Assembly (NCBI GenBank): GCA_947174565.1
Contig: CAMWJL010000014.1
Location: 1 to 37,104 of the forward strand
Direction: 5' to 3'
Source of the DNA: an uncultured Prevotellaceae bacterium
Lineage (GTDB): Bacteria > Bacteroidota > Bacteroidia > Bacteroidales > Bacteroidaceae
Length of the DNA stretch: 37,104 nucleotides
The notes under the pieces were generated by a model that did not search any database, had not been told where the DNA came from, and saw only the letters and a program-made list of their open reading frames with translations. Positions within the stretch are counted from its first letter, which is position 1. Every line of letters begins with the position of its first letter. This document shows positions 16,798 through 25,476 of the stretch, in pieces. A program made the position numbers and the translations under genes.

Positions 16798-17627
16798 TGG
16801 ATGTATTTGCTAATTTCTTCTACAGTCATGTTACGTCGGTCGGCATAGTCGCGTAATTGGGTCTCATCCACTTTCCCCACGGAGAAGTAGCGAGCTTGTG
16901 GCAAGCTAATCATCAATCCGCTCACCGAGGCATGGGGGTGCATCATGGCGGATGTAGTCAGTGTCACGCCGATGCTTTCCAGCCCTACAATCTCATCAAT
17001 GAGGCGGTTAATAGATATGTCAGGCAGACAGGGATAACCCACGGCAGGACGGATGCCTTGGAACTTCTCTTGATGCAGTTCCGCGATGCTCAGGTCCTCT
17101 TGTGGCGCATAGCCCCAAAGCGTTCGCCTCACCTCTTGGTGCAGCCGTTCCGCACCTGCTTCTGCCAGTCGGTCCGCCAGCGTCTGCAACAGCATCCCGT
17201 TGAAGTCATCATTCGGATAGGTTTTGCCCACATCAATGGCTGTTGAGGCGGCAAAGACCCCTATCTTGTCCTGCTTGGCAACGGACTTGGGACGGATGAA
17301 GTCGCTCAGACACAAACAGCGTCCCTCCCCATCGGGAATCTGTTGCCGCAACATCGGAAGCCGAATGGGCGTTCCGACTGGATGAACTTGTCCACACTCG
17401 CACGGACGAGTCCTCTGCACAACGATGTCATCCCCCTCGCTGTAGGCAGGCAGTATTTCCACCACACATTTGACCTTCAGATAAGGCTGCAAGTGCTTGA
17501 GCATCTGTTGCGCCTCCGCATAGAGGTGTTGCCCCTCGTCCGACCGCTGCGGAACGGACCATGCGTGGAAGAAATACACCCAGTTGATGTAGTCAGCCAC
17601 GTCGCTGATGCGGTAATCCTTTCTCAA
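16788..17627 (-). CDS. Stand-alone methionine-synthase activation (AdoMet-binding) domain protein
   Basis: The protein has 279 residues and resembles the C-terminal reactivation domain of cobalamin-dependent methionine synthase (PF02965), without the methyltransferase, folate or B12 domains. The diagnostic segment is FQGIRPAVGYPCLPD, corresponding to RPAPGYPACPEH of E. coli MetH, which binds AdoMet. It is followed by LTTSAMMHPHASVSGLMIS and the PQARYFSVGKV stretch. A segment before it (ASTAIDVG, LADRLAEAGAERLHQEVRR) also fits the domain. It may reactivate a MetH encoded elsewhere and truncated at its C-terminus. It starts 8 bp after pyrC and overlaps the next gene by 10 bp. Confidence 0.85.
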   Translation of the reverse strand: MRKDYRISDVADYINWVYFFHAWSVPQRSDEGQHLYAEAQQMLKHLQPYLKVKCVVEILPAYSEGDDIVVQRTRPCECGQVHPVGTPIRLPMLRQQIPDGEGRCLCLSDFIRPKSVAKQDKIGVFAASTAIDVGKTYPNDDFNGMLLQTLADRLAEAGAERLHQEVRRTLWGYAPQEDLSIAELHQEKFQGIRPAVGYPCLPDISINRLIDEIVGLESIGVTLTTSAMMHPHASVSGLMISLPQARYFSVGKVDETQLRDYADRRNMTVEEISKYIQCC

Positions 17628-17635
17628 GGCAGGAG

Positions 17636-18982
17636 CTATGAGGGGTTGTTGAATCTCAGTTCTTTACCTCTGACACCATCCACCACGATGCCGTCACTGT
17701 AAGCCGTGATGCCATTCACCATCGTGCGACGTACACGCCACTTGAACACACGTTCATCCATCGGTGTCCAACCACATTTGGTATAGTATCGTCCCTCCTT
17801 CACCTGCCAGTTGGCATTAGGGTCCACCAGCACGAGGTCGGCATAATAGCCAGGACGGATGAAACCGCGTTTCTCGACATGGAACAGCTGGGCAGGATGG
17901 TGCGACATCAAGTCAGGGATGCGCTCAATCGGCAACACGCCCTCGTCGCTCAGCTCCAGCATTGAAACCAGCGAGAACTGAATCATAGGCATGCCCGACG
18001 CAGCTTTCAGCGCACCACCCTTCTTCTCGTCCGCAATGTGGGGAGCATGGTCAGTCGCCACCACATCTATAAGCCCGTTGGTCAATGCCGCACGCAATGC
18101 TGCACGGTCTTCGGGTGTCTTGATGGCAGGATTGCACTTGATGCGCGTGCCGAGTGTGTCATAATCTTCGGTCGTGAACATCAGGTGGGCAATGACAGCC
18201 TCAGCCGTAATCTTCTTCTCCTCCAAGGGCTTACTGTCAAAGAGTTCCAGCTCTTTTGCCGTGGAGACATGAGCGATGTGCAGGCGCGCACCTGTATCTT
18301 TCGCCATCTGAACCGCCAAGGACGATGACGCGTAGCACGCCTCCACGCTGCGGATGCGTGAGTGGTAGCGAACGGGGAAATCATTCTGTCCCTTATACTT
18401 CTTCTTGAACGCTCGGATGTTGGCCTCGATAATGGCTGTGTCCTCGCAGTGAGCCATCAACAGCAGGGGCGAAGTGGCAAAGATGCGGTGCAATGATTCT
18501 TCTCTATCCACCAGCATATTGCCCGTGCTGCTGCCCATGAAGACCTTGACACCCGCCACCCGTGTAGCGTCCAGCAGTGGCAAGGTATCCACATTGTCGT
18601 TGGTGGCACCATAGTAGAAAGAATAGTTCACACGACTATGCTGTGCAGCCATCTGGAACTTCTCTTCCAGCAACTGGAAATTGGTGGTCGGGGGATTTGT
18701 GTTGGGCATCTCCATGTAGGATGTCACACCGCCAGCCGCGGCCGTGCGGCTCTCGCTGGCAATGTCCGCCTTGTAGGTCAGCCCTGGCTCACGGAAATGC
18801 ACATGGTCATCAATCACGCCGGGGAACAGGTACAGACCTGTACCATCTATATCAAGGTCGTAGGGTTGGGTGGAGTCATCGCCCTCCAGCACCTGCTGGA
18901 TGATTTCGTCCTCTATCACCACCGAACCAACGAACTTGCGTCCCTCGTTCACGATTGTCGTATTTCTGATAATTGTCCTCAT
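17636..18982 (-). CDS. pyrC: Dihydroorotase
   Basis: The protein has 448 residues, consistent with the amidohydrolase-type dihydroorotase. The metal-binding motif FPGVIDDHVHFREPG has His60 and His62. TAAAGGVTSYMEMPNTNP follows, then GVKVFMGSSTGN, HIAHVSTAKE and the late catalytic segment VVATDHAPH. It converts carbamoyl-aspartate to dihydroorotate in pyrimidine synthesis. It lies 14 bp downstream of the dpm1-like gene, and no terminator is seen between the two. Confidence 0.95.
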   Translation of the reverse strand: MRTIIRNTTIVNEGRKFVGSVVIEDEIIQQVLEGDDSTQPYDLDIDGTGLYLFPGVIDDHVHFREPGLTYKADIASESRTAAAGGVTSYMEMPNTNPPTTNFQLLEEKFQMAAQHSRVNYSFYYGATNDNVDTLPLLDATRVAGVKVFMGSSTGNMLVDREESLHRIFATSPLLLMAHCEDTAIIEANIRAFKKKYKGQNDFPVRYHSRIRSVEACYASSSLAVQMAKDTGARLHIAHVSTAKELELFDSKPLEEKKITAEAVIAHLMFTTEDYDTLGTRIKCNPAIKTPEDRAALRAALTNGLIDVVATDHAPHIADEKKGGALKAASGMPMIQFSLVSMLELSDEGVLPIERIPDLMSHHPAQLFHVEKRGFIRPGYYADLVLVDPNANWQVKEGRYYTKCGWTPMDERVFKWRVRRTMVNGITAYSDGIVVDGVRGKELRFNNPS

Positions 18983-18996
18983 TCGGTATTAGTTAG

Positions 18997-19770
18997 TCAA
19001 CATTTGTCTTGTTCCGCCGTCTCGTCAACGGGCTTCGGATATTTGCGAAACCAGCCGTCCCAGCGCAGGCGCATCACGCCAAAGAACGCTTCGCCAAAGA
19101 TGCCGCTGTTCATCTTCGACACGCCTTCCACACGATTGACGAAGATGACGGGCACTTCCTTAATCTTGAATCCGCACTTGTACGTCGTGAACTTCATTTC
19201 TATCTGGAAGGCATACCCCTTGAAACGGATGGCATCGAGGTCGATGGTCTCCAGCACACGGCGTTTGTAGCACTTGAAGCCCGCCGTGGTGTCGTGAACC
19301 TGAAAGCCCGTCACGAAGCGCACATACTTGGAAGCAAAGTAGGACATCAGGACACGCCCCATAGGCCAGTTGACCACATTGACACCCGACACATAGCGGC
19401 TGCCAATCGCCAAGTCGTACCCTTCGTCGGCACAGGCAGAATAGAGACGGGGCAGGTCGCTGGGCGCATGCGAGAAGTCGGCATCCATCTCAAAGATATA
19501 ATCATATCCATGTGCCAATCCCCATTTGAACCCTGCGATATAAGCCGTGCCGAGACCCAGCTTTCCCTTGCGCTCCAAGAGAAACAGGCGGTCGGCAAAC
19601 TCGTCCTTCATCAGGCCTTTCACGATGGCAGCAGTGCCGTCGGGCGAACCGTCATCAATGACCAGTATGTGGAAACACTTCTCCAACGCAAACACCGCAC
19701 GGGTGATTTTCTCGATGTTCTCCCGTTCGTTGTAGGTTGGAATGATAACGATGCTGTCGCTCTTATTCAT
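18997..19770 (-). CDS. Polyprenol-phosphate mannosyltransferase (GT2, Dpm1-like)
   Basis: From ATG 19770 the protein has 257 residues. The longer frame to 19827 would span its promoter and is rejected. GT2 features are clear: IVIIPTYNERENI at the start, ILVIDDGSPDGTA, LGLGTAYIAGFKWGL, and the DXD site in FEMDADFSHAPSDLPRL. GSRYVSG, TAGFKCYKR and the late EVPVIFVNR are Dpm1-like. There is no C-terminal membrane domain, as in bacterial soluble Dpm1/Ppm1 forms. The enzyme loads a sugar from a nucleotide donor onto polyprenyl phosphate for periplasmic glycosylation. It is the first gene of the minus-strand run through pyrC. Confidence 0.9.
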   Translation of the reverse strand: MNKSDSIVIIPTYNERENIEKITRAVFALEKCFHILVIDDGSPDGTAAIVKGLMKDEFADRLFLLERKGKLGLGTAYIAGFKWGLAHGYDYIFEMDADFSHAPSDLPRLYSACADEGYDLAIGSRYVSGVNVVNWPMGRVLMSYFASKYVRFVTGFQVHDTTAGFKCYKRRVLETIDLDAIRFKGYAFQIEMKFTTYKCGFKIKEVPVIFVNRVEGVSKMNSGIFGEAFFGVMRLRWDGWFRKYPKPVDETAEQDKC

Positions 19771-19796
19771 GTCAAGTAGGTCGTTGTCTTTATGTT

Positions 19797-19828
19797 GCAA
19801 AGATAACACAAACCGCCCACTCCTCAAA
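19797..19828 (-). promoter_or_regulatory. Promoter of the dpm1-pyrC run
   Basis: Minus-strand TTTG (19828-19825) is followed after 19 bp by TATCTTTGC (19805-19797), an exact promoter match. The ATG at 19770 is 27 bp beyond. Confidence 0.8.
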
Positions 19829-19983
19829 ATAAGAGAGGCTATTTTTTGTTAAAGTAGTATAAAATGAGGGTCTCAAACGGGGAAATCAGAATCCGCAGAA
19901 CAACTTACCCTGAAACTTACCTCGTCCTCACCCCCTCATTCACCATCGCCACAAAGCCCCTCGACTCCACCCCTCAGAAACAC

Positions 19984-20064
19984 CCCCTAAATCGATGTCC
20001 CCGACTCCGATTGGTCGATGTCCCCGACATCGGTCCGTCGGAGTCGGGGACATCGATTTAGAGG
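19984..20064. repeat. 81-bp symmetric palindromic repeat, copy 2
   Basis: This copy has the same 81-bp length and the same three cores at 23-bp spacing as copy 1: GTCCCCGAC, GTCCCCGAC, GTCGGGGAC. Its rightmost 27 bp are identical to copy 1. Its right flank continues CTGTGAAAGC (20065-20074), whose inverse occurs at the left flank of copy 3 at 37028. It sits in the 554-bp interval between the divergent dpm1-like and inositol-phosphate-synthase genes. The rest of that interval holds the two promoters and a weak CCTCCGTC/GACGGAGG inverted repeat, nothing else. Confidence 0.85.
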
Positions 20065-20273
20065 CTGTGAAAGCGCACCAAATTCAGAAGAGCCTGATGC
20101 CCTCTGCCGCACCTCCGTCCGAGGACAAAAGAGGCGTTCTTGACCCGACGGAGGTATCCATGATGCGATTTTGATTGTGCCACGGAAGACAAAGGCGCGT
20201 TAACAAACCTTAAAAGCGACGATTAGAACACTTTTGTCTTTCGTTTTGTCACTCTGATTTGATGGCTTTTCTG

Positions 20274-20282
20274 TATCTTTGC
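20274..20282 (+). promoter_or_regulatory. -7 box for inositol-phosphate synthase
   Basis: TATCTTTGC matches TAnnTTTGC and is 42 bp upstream of the ATG at 20325. TTTG sequences upstream are not at the usual spacing. Confidence 0.6.
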
Positions 20283-20324
20283 AAAAATTTGTGAAATTTC
20301 ATACATCTAACAATAAACTCAACA

Positions 20325-21653
20325 ATGGAAAATCAAAATGTGAAGCCTGCTGAGGGGAAGCTCGGCATCATGGTCGTAGGACTGGGTGCTGTAACATCCA
20401 CCTTCATGACAGGCGTGTTGATGGCTCGCAAGGGACTTGCCAAGCCCGTGGGTTCCATGACCCAGTACGACAAGATTCGTGTCGGAAAGGGTGCAGACAA
20501 GAAGTATCTCAGCTACTCGGAAATCGTGCCCATGGCACAGCTGGACGACATCGTGTTCGGCGCATGGGACGTATATCCCGCCAACGCTTTCCAAAGCGCA
20601 ATGTATGCCGAAGTGCTGAACGAGAAGGACATCCTGCCCGTGAAGGACGAGCTGGAGAAAATCGTGCCTTTGAAAGCGGCTTTTGACAAGAACTTCGCCA
20701 AACGCCTCGACGGCGACAACGTGAAGCAATGTGCCACACGCTGGGACATGGTGGAGCAACTGCGCGAAGACATCCGCAAGTTCAAGACCGACAACAACTG
20801 CTCACGCATCGTGGTGGCATGGGCCGCATCGACCGAGATTTATGTAGAGCCAAACATGGCTGTGCATGACACATTGGAGCATTTGGAGGCAGCCATGAAA
20901 GCCGACGACCGCACGAACATCGCCCCCTCCATGTGCTATGCCTATGCCGCATTGGCAGAAGGTGCTCCGTTCATCATGGGCGCACCTAACACCACCGTCG
21001 ATATTCCTGCGATGTGGGAGATGTCAGAGAAAGCAGGAGTCCCCATTGCCGGTAAGGACTTCAAGACAGGACAGACCCTCGTGAAGTCGGGCTTCGCACC
21101 CATCATCGGCACACGTTGCCTCGGCCTCAACGGCTGGTTCTCCACCAACATCCTCGGCAACCGCGACGGTCTTGTGCTCGACGAGCCAGCCAACTTCCGC
21201 ACCAAGGAAGTCAGCAAGCTCTCCACACTCGAAACCATCCTGAAGCCCGAAGCACAGCCAGACCTCTACGGCCACGGCAACGACGAGGACAACCAATACT
21301 TCCACAAAGTACGCATCAACTACTATCCTCCGCGCAACGACAACAAGGAGGGTTGGGACAACATCGACATCTTCGGTTGGATGAACTACCCCATGCAGAT
21401 TAAGATTAACTTCCTCTGCCGCGACTCTATCCTTGCCGCACCGCTGTTGCTCGACCTCTGCCTCCTCAGCGACCTCGCTGCACGCGCAGGAAAGAGCGGC
21501 ATCCAGCGTTTCCTCTCCTTCTTCCTCAAAGCCCCCATGCACGACTACACGCAGGGCGAGGAACCCGTCAACCACCTCTTCCAGCAATACACCATGTTGA
21601 AGAACGCCATCCGCGAAATGGGCGGCTACGAGGCAGACGAGGAAATCGACTAA
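20325..21653 (+). CDS. Myo-inositol-1-phosphate synthase
   Basis: The protein has 442 residues. An NAD-binding loop GIMVVGLGAVTSTFMTGVL is followed by DIVFGAWDVYPANAF. RIVVAWAASTEIYVEP, PFIMGAPNTTVDIPAM, GKDFKTGQTLVKSGFAP and a C-terminal NFLCRDSILAAPLLLDL are all family hallmarks (Inos-1-P synthase). It isomerises glucose-6-phosphate to inositol-3-phosphate. In gut Bacteroides this enzyme starts inositol phospholipid and sphingolipid synthesis; no partner phosphatase or CDP-alcohol transferase is visible here. It is a single-gene unit with its own promoter and a very strong terminator. Confidence 0.94.
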   Translation: MENQNVKPAEGKLGIMVVGLGAVTSTFMTGVLMARKGLAKPVGSMTQYDKIRVGKGADKKYLSYSEIVPMAQLDDIVFGAWDVYPANAFQSAMYAEVLNEKDILPVKDELEKIVPLKAAFDKNFAKRLDGDNVKQCATRWDMVEQLREDIRKFKTDNNCSRIVVAWAASTEIYVEPNMAVHDTLEHLEAAMKADDRTNIAPSMCYAYAALAEGAPFIMGAPNTTVDIPAMWEMSEKAGVPIAGKDFKTGQTLVKSGFAPIIGTRCLGLNGWFSTNILGNRDGLVLDEPANFRTKEVSKLSTLETILKPEAQPDLYGHGNDEDNQYFHKVRINYYPPRNDNKEGWDNIDIFGWMNYPMQIKINFLCRDSILAAPLLLDLCLLSDLAARAGKSGIQRFLSFFLKAPMHDYTQGEEPVNHLFQQYTMLKNAIREMGGYEADEEID

Positions 21654-21702
21654 AAGCGACAAACAGATAGCATACAGAAACTATCTTTTCATGTAGAAAC
21701 AC

Positions 21703-21765
21703 AACAGAAAGGCGACCGCCGCTCTGCCCATCGAGGCAAAGCGGCGGTCGCCTTTCTGTTTCTTT
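21703..21765. terminator. Long terminator hairpin between inositol-phosphate synthase and mfd
   Basis: A perfect 21-bp stem (21703-21723 with 21740-21760; core AGGCGACCGCCGCT), extended inside by CTGCC/GGCA-type pairing, is followed by TCTTT. It lies between convergent genes and is likely bidirectional. Confidence 0.88.
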
Positions 21766-21779
21766 GATGCACTTGCTAC

Positions 21780-24700
21780 TTAGTGCTTTTCTCCCATGTC
21801 TTCCATCGCTTTCAATACACTCAACGCACCTTTCATGGTGGCGATGTCCTTGATGAGCAGTGACTTTCGTTCACCATCACGCAGAGTACAACTTCTGCCG
21901 TGGCAGCCCACATAGGTGAGGACTTTCTCGAAGGCACGGCTCTGGAAGTACTGGTCTTCGAGGGTGAAGTAGAGAATCATGCGACCCATTTTGAGAACGA
22001 CCTTTTCGATGCCGAGGCGTTGAGCAGACCACTTGATAGGCATGACGGTGAGGAGAGCTTCGCCAACAGGTGGAATCGCACCGAAGCGGTCGAGAAGCCG
22101 CTTCTTATAGTCCTCCAACTGTTGCGGACGGGTGAAGGAATCAAGTTCACGGTAGAGGCTCATGCGCTCGCTGCTGCTGGGCACATACTCTTCGGGGAAG
22201 AAAGCCTGAATGTCGCTTTCCACGTTGGTTTCGGTCACGAAGCGTTCACCACTCAGTTTGCCCTCCTCGTCCTTGTCCTCTTCGGCAAAGAGGTCGCCGA
22301 ACTCGTTGTCTTTCAGCTCTGCAACCGCCTCATTCAGAATCTTTTGATAGGTCTCATAACCAAGGTCTGCGATGAAGCCGCTTTGCTCTGCTCCAAGCAT
22401 ATTGCCAGCCCCTCGGATGTCGAGGTCTTGCATGGCAATGTGGATGCCACTGCCCAAGTCGCTGAAGTTCTCCACAGCCTGTAAACGTCTACGCGTCACA
22501 TCGTTCAGTGCCGCCAACGGTGGGGCTACAAGATAACAAAAAGCCTTTCGATTGCCACGCCCCACACGTCCGCGCATCTGGTGAAGGTCGGACAATCCAT
22601 AGTTCTGCGCACTATTGATAATGATGGTGTTAGCGTTGGGCACGTCGATGCCATTCTCCACGATGGTCGTCGAAAGCATCACGTCGTAGTCGTGGTTCAT
22701 AAAACCCAGCACAATCTGTTCCAGCTCCTGCGGATTCATTTGCCCATGACCGACACACACACGAGCATCGGGCACATGCTTGGTTATCATCGCCTCCAAG
22801 TCTCGCAAGTTGCTGATTTTGTTGTTCACCACAAACACCTGGCCATTGCGGCTCATCTCAAAGTTGATGGCTTCGGCAAATATCTCTGGCGAGAAAGTGT
22901 GGATTTCCGTCTGTATGGGATGGCGGTTGGGCGGAGGGGTTTGAATGACAGAAAGGTCGCGTGCTCCCATAAGCGAGAACTGCAACGTGCGTGGGATGGG
23001 CGTAGCCGTCATCGTGAGCGTATCGACATGCACTTTCATGCTGCGCAACTTCTCTTTCGTGGCAACACCAAACTTCTGTTCCTCGTCGATGATAAGCAGT
23101 CCCAAGTCCTTGAACTGCACCTGCTTGCTAATCAGCTTTTGAGTGCCGATGATGATATCGACCTTTCCATCCTTCAAGCCTTCCAACACAGCCTTCGTCT
23201 CTTTGGCAGTGCGAGCACGGGTGAGGTATTCGACACAGACGGGGAACTCTTTCAGCCGCGATGAGAAGGTTTGGTAATGCTGATAAGCCAGCACCGTCGT
23301 GGGCACCAGCACCGCCACTTGCTTGCCATCGGTGGCGGCCTTGAATGCAGCACGAATCGCCACTTCCGTCTTGCCGAAGCCCACGTCGCCACACACGAGT
23401 CGATCCATCGGGCGCGGCTTTTCCATGTCAGCCTTCACATCCTGCGTGGCTTTCAGCTGGTCTGGAGTGTCTTCATAGGCAAAACTTGCCTCCAGCTCAT
23501 GCTGCATGTAGCCATCCTTGCTGTAGGCAAAGCCCTTCTCTTTCAGACGGGCAGCATAGAGTCGGATGAGGTCACGGGCGATGTCCTTCACCTTCGTCTT
23601 CACACGCTCCTTCATGCGTTCCCACGCACCACCGCCAATCCTGTTCAATGCAGGCGGTTCACCTTCCCTGCCCTTATACTTAGAGACTTTGTGCAGTGAG
23701 TGGATGGACACATACACCGTATCCTCGTTCTTGTAGATGATTTTTATCATCTCCTGCATCACGTCGCCCTGCGGTACACGCACAAGACCACCGAAGCGTC
23801 CCACTCCATGGTCGATGTGTACCACATAGTCGCCAATCTCAAACTGCCGTATCTCCTTCAGTGTCAATGCCACCTTGCCCCGTCGAGCCTTGTCGCTCTT
23901 CAAGCTGTACTTATGGAAGCGGTCAAAGATTTGGTGGTCGGTAAAGAAGCATTGCTTCAACGCGTGGTCAATGAAACCCTCATGAATGGCTTTGTTGACA
24001 GGGGTGAACAGGATAGCATCCGCCTCCGTCGTCGCCATCTCTTCAAAGATGTTCTGCAAGCGGGCTATCTGCTTCTCGCTGTCGGCAAAGATACAAATCC
24101 TGTAGCCCTCGTCCATCAGACGATGGAACTCCTGACTGACCAAATCAAAGTTCTTGTGGAACAGCGGTTGCACTGCCGTGTCAAAGTGAATTGCCTCCTC
24201 ATCCGCCGTGCCGCTCTTCTTCAATTCCAGATGTCGAAACTGCACCACCTGCCTCAAGAACGACTCCTCGTCAATGATGAAGCGGTCAATCAATGTCTCC
24301 GCATTCGTCTCCGCCTCGAAGTGCGCTTGGCTCGAAAAACCCTCCTCGTGTATCTGCGCAATCTTATCGCACACGAATGCGAAGTCCTGCGTCACAATCA
24401 GCATGTCCTTCGGCAGAAACTCCAAAAAAGAGATGTATTCAGCATTGTCCTTCTTGATGTTCGGCACAATGGTCATCAGCTCCACCTTCCCCTGACTCAA
24501 CTGGCTCTGCACGTCGAACAAGCGGATGCTATCTACCTCATCGCCAAAGAAGTCGATGCGGTAAGGCATATCTGACGAGAACGAATACACATCCACAATA
24601 CTGCCCCTCACCGCAAATTGCCCTGGCTCATACACATAATCAACCCGCTCGAAACCCAATTCAAAGATGTCCTTCTCCAGCTTGCTGATGTCGAATCCAT

Positions 24701-25181
24701 CGCCCACCTTCACCGTCAGCGTACTCTCATCCAACTCTCGCTTTGAAACCACGCGTTCCGCCAGCGCATCGGGATAAGTGACCACCAGCAAGTTCCCAGC
24801 TTCAACCACCCTCGTCAGCACTTCCGTCCTCAGTATCTCATTCCCCGCATCCTTTTGGTTATACTTAATCGCCCTTCTGTATGACGACGGAAAGAACAGC
24901 ACCTGCGGATCAAGCTCCTCAGCCCCCTCCTTGCTCTCCTCCCCCATCATTTGCGTCAGGTCGTGGTACATATACCCCGCATCATCCGCATCGTTCATCA
25001 CCACCAACAGGTTCGGGAAAGCCCCCTTCCGGCTCTTCATGGCAGCCAACAACAACGCAGCCGACGAACCACTCAGTCCGTCAGCCCTTATCTCTTTTGT
25101 CTTGCCGCCCTTGATGCGCTTGACAAGTTCCTTGGCTTCATCCGACGAAGCCAAGGCCGAAAGTACCTTATTTGTATCCAA
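21780..25181 (-). CDS. mfd: Transcription-repair coupling factor Mfd
   Basis: The protein has 1133 residues, normal for Mfd. The UvrB-like N-terminal module includes GLSGSSAALLL and YEPGQFAVRGSIVDVYSF. The RNA-polymerase-interacting part has IGDYVVHIDHGVGRFGGL. The translocase follows with Walker A GDVGFGKTEVAIRAAF near residue 600, DEEQKFG, TMTATPIPRTLQFSL, and GRVGRGNRKAFCYL. The C-terminal TRCF domain (RMSLYRELD) ends it. It removes stalled RNA polymerase and recruits UvrA. The start appears to be TTG at 25181: a stop lies five codons upstream in frame and the next ATG is near residue 48, inside the conserved region. A 48-aa gene ends 19 bp upstream. Confidence 0.95.
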   Translation of the reverse strand: MDTNKVLSALASSDEAKELVKRIKGGKTKEIRADGLSGSSAALLLAAMKSRKGAFPNLLVVMNDADDAGYMYHDLTQMMGEESKEGAEELDPQVLFFPSSYRRAIKYNQKDAGNEILRTEVLTRVVEAGNLLVVTYPDALAERVVSKRELDESTLTVKVGDGFDISKLEKDIFELGFERVDYVYEPGQFAVRGSIVDVYSFSSDMPYRIDFFGDEVDSIRLFDVQSQLSQGKVELMTIVPNIKKDNAEYISFLEFLPKDMLIVTQDFAFVCDKIAQIHEEGFSSQAHFEAETNAETLIDRFIIDEESFLRQVVQFRHLELKKSGTADEEAIHFDTAVQPLFHKNFDLVSQEFHRLMDEGYRICIFADSEKQIARLQNIFEEMATTEADAILFTPVNKAIHEGFIDHALKQCFFTDHQIFDRFHKYSLKSDKARRGKVALTLKEIRQFEIGDYVVHIDHGVGRFGGLVRVPQGDVMQEMIKIIYKNEDTVYVSIHSLHKVSKYKGREGEPPALNRIGGGAWERMKERVKTKVKDIARDLIRLYAARLKEKGFAYSKDGYMQHELEASFAYEDTPDQLKATQDVKADMEKPRPMDRLVCGDVGFGKTEVAIRAAFKAATDGKQVAVLVPTTVLAYQHYQTFSSRLKEFPVCVEYLTRARTAKETKAVLEGLKDGKVDIIIGTQKLISKQVQFKDLGLLIIDEEQKFGVATKEKLRSMKVHVDTLTMTATPIPRTLQFSLMGARDLSVIQTPPPNRHPIQTEIHTFSPEIFAEAINFEMSRNGQVFVVNNKISNLRDLEAMITKHVPDARVCVGHGQMNPQELEQIVLGFMNHDYDVMLSTTIVENGIDVPNANTIIINSAQNYGLSDLHQMRGRVGRGNRKAFCYLVAPPLAALNDVTRRRLQAVENFSDLGSGIHIAMQDLDIRGAGNMLGAEQSGFIADLGYETYQKILNEAVAELKDNEFGDLFAEEDKDEEGKLSGERFVTETNVESDIQAFFPEEYVPSSSERMSLYRELDSFTRPQQLEDYKKRLLDRFGAIPPVGEALLTVMPIKWSAQRLGIEKVVLKMGRMILYFTLEDQYFQSRAFEKVLTYVGCHGRSCTLRDGERKSLLIKDIATMKGALSVLKAMEDMGEKH

Positions 25182-25200
25182 CGATAGAAAAAACTACTGA

Positions 25201-25347
25201 TTATGCCACACTCATCGCCATCTGCGGTTCATACGCTCTTGCAAACATTTGCAAGAAGAACAGCGTGTCCTCAGACGGGCGCACCAACTTATTCTTCAGT
25301 TCCAAAATCCTCGATGTTTTCTTTTCAAATGAAGTAGAGTCATCCAT
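25201..25347 (-). CDS. Small 48-residue protein upstream of mfd
   Basis: A 49-codon frame from ATG 25347 to TAA at 25203-25201 encodes MDDSTSFEKKTSRILELKNK then LVRPSEDTLFFLQMFARAYE and ends PQMAMSVA. The composition is protein-like: charged amphipathic helix, then an aromatic, hydrophobic segment, with no low-complexity bias. Codon use matches the neighbours. It ends 19 bp before mfd on the same strand, so co-transcription is likely. I do not recognise its function. The frame is short, so chance cannot be excluded. Confidence 0.6.
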   Translation of the reverse strand: MDDSTSFEKKTSRILELKNKLVRPSEDTLFFLQMFARAYEPQMAMSVA

Positions 25348-25476
25348 AGGCAATCCGCTTTTACGTTCTCGTCTTATATTACCACAAACGAACCCGAACG
25401 GTGTTTATTATAAAAAACACAACTTTTATTTTATAAGTACCACTCTTTAACCACTTGTCCAAAGCATGACCAACAT

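Noticed and set aside
19864..20061. 65-codon frame across repeat copy 2, and similar frames near 9857-10282
   Set aside because: Their shared peptide (NRCPRLR...SESGTSI) is only the translation of the 81-bp repeat read in different places.
25172..25450. 92-codon plus-strand frame upstream of mfd
   Set aside because: It is antisense to the 48-residue frame and mfd start and shows no protein-like features beyond composition.
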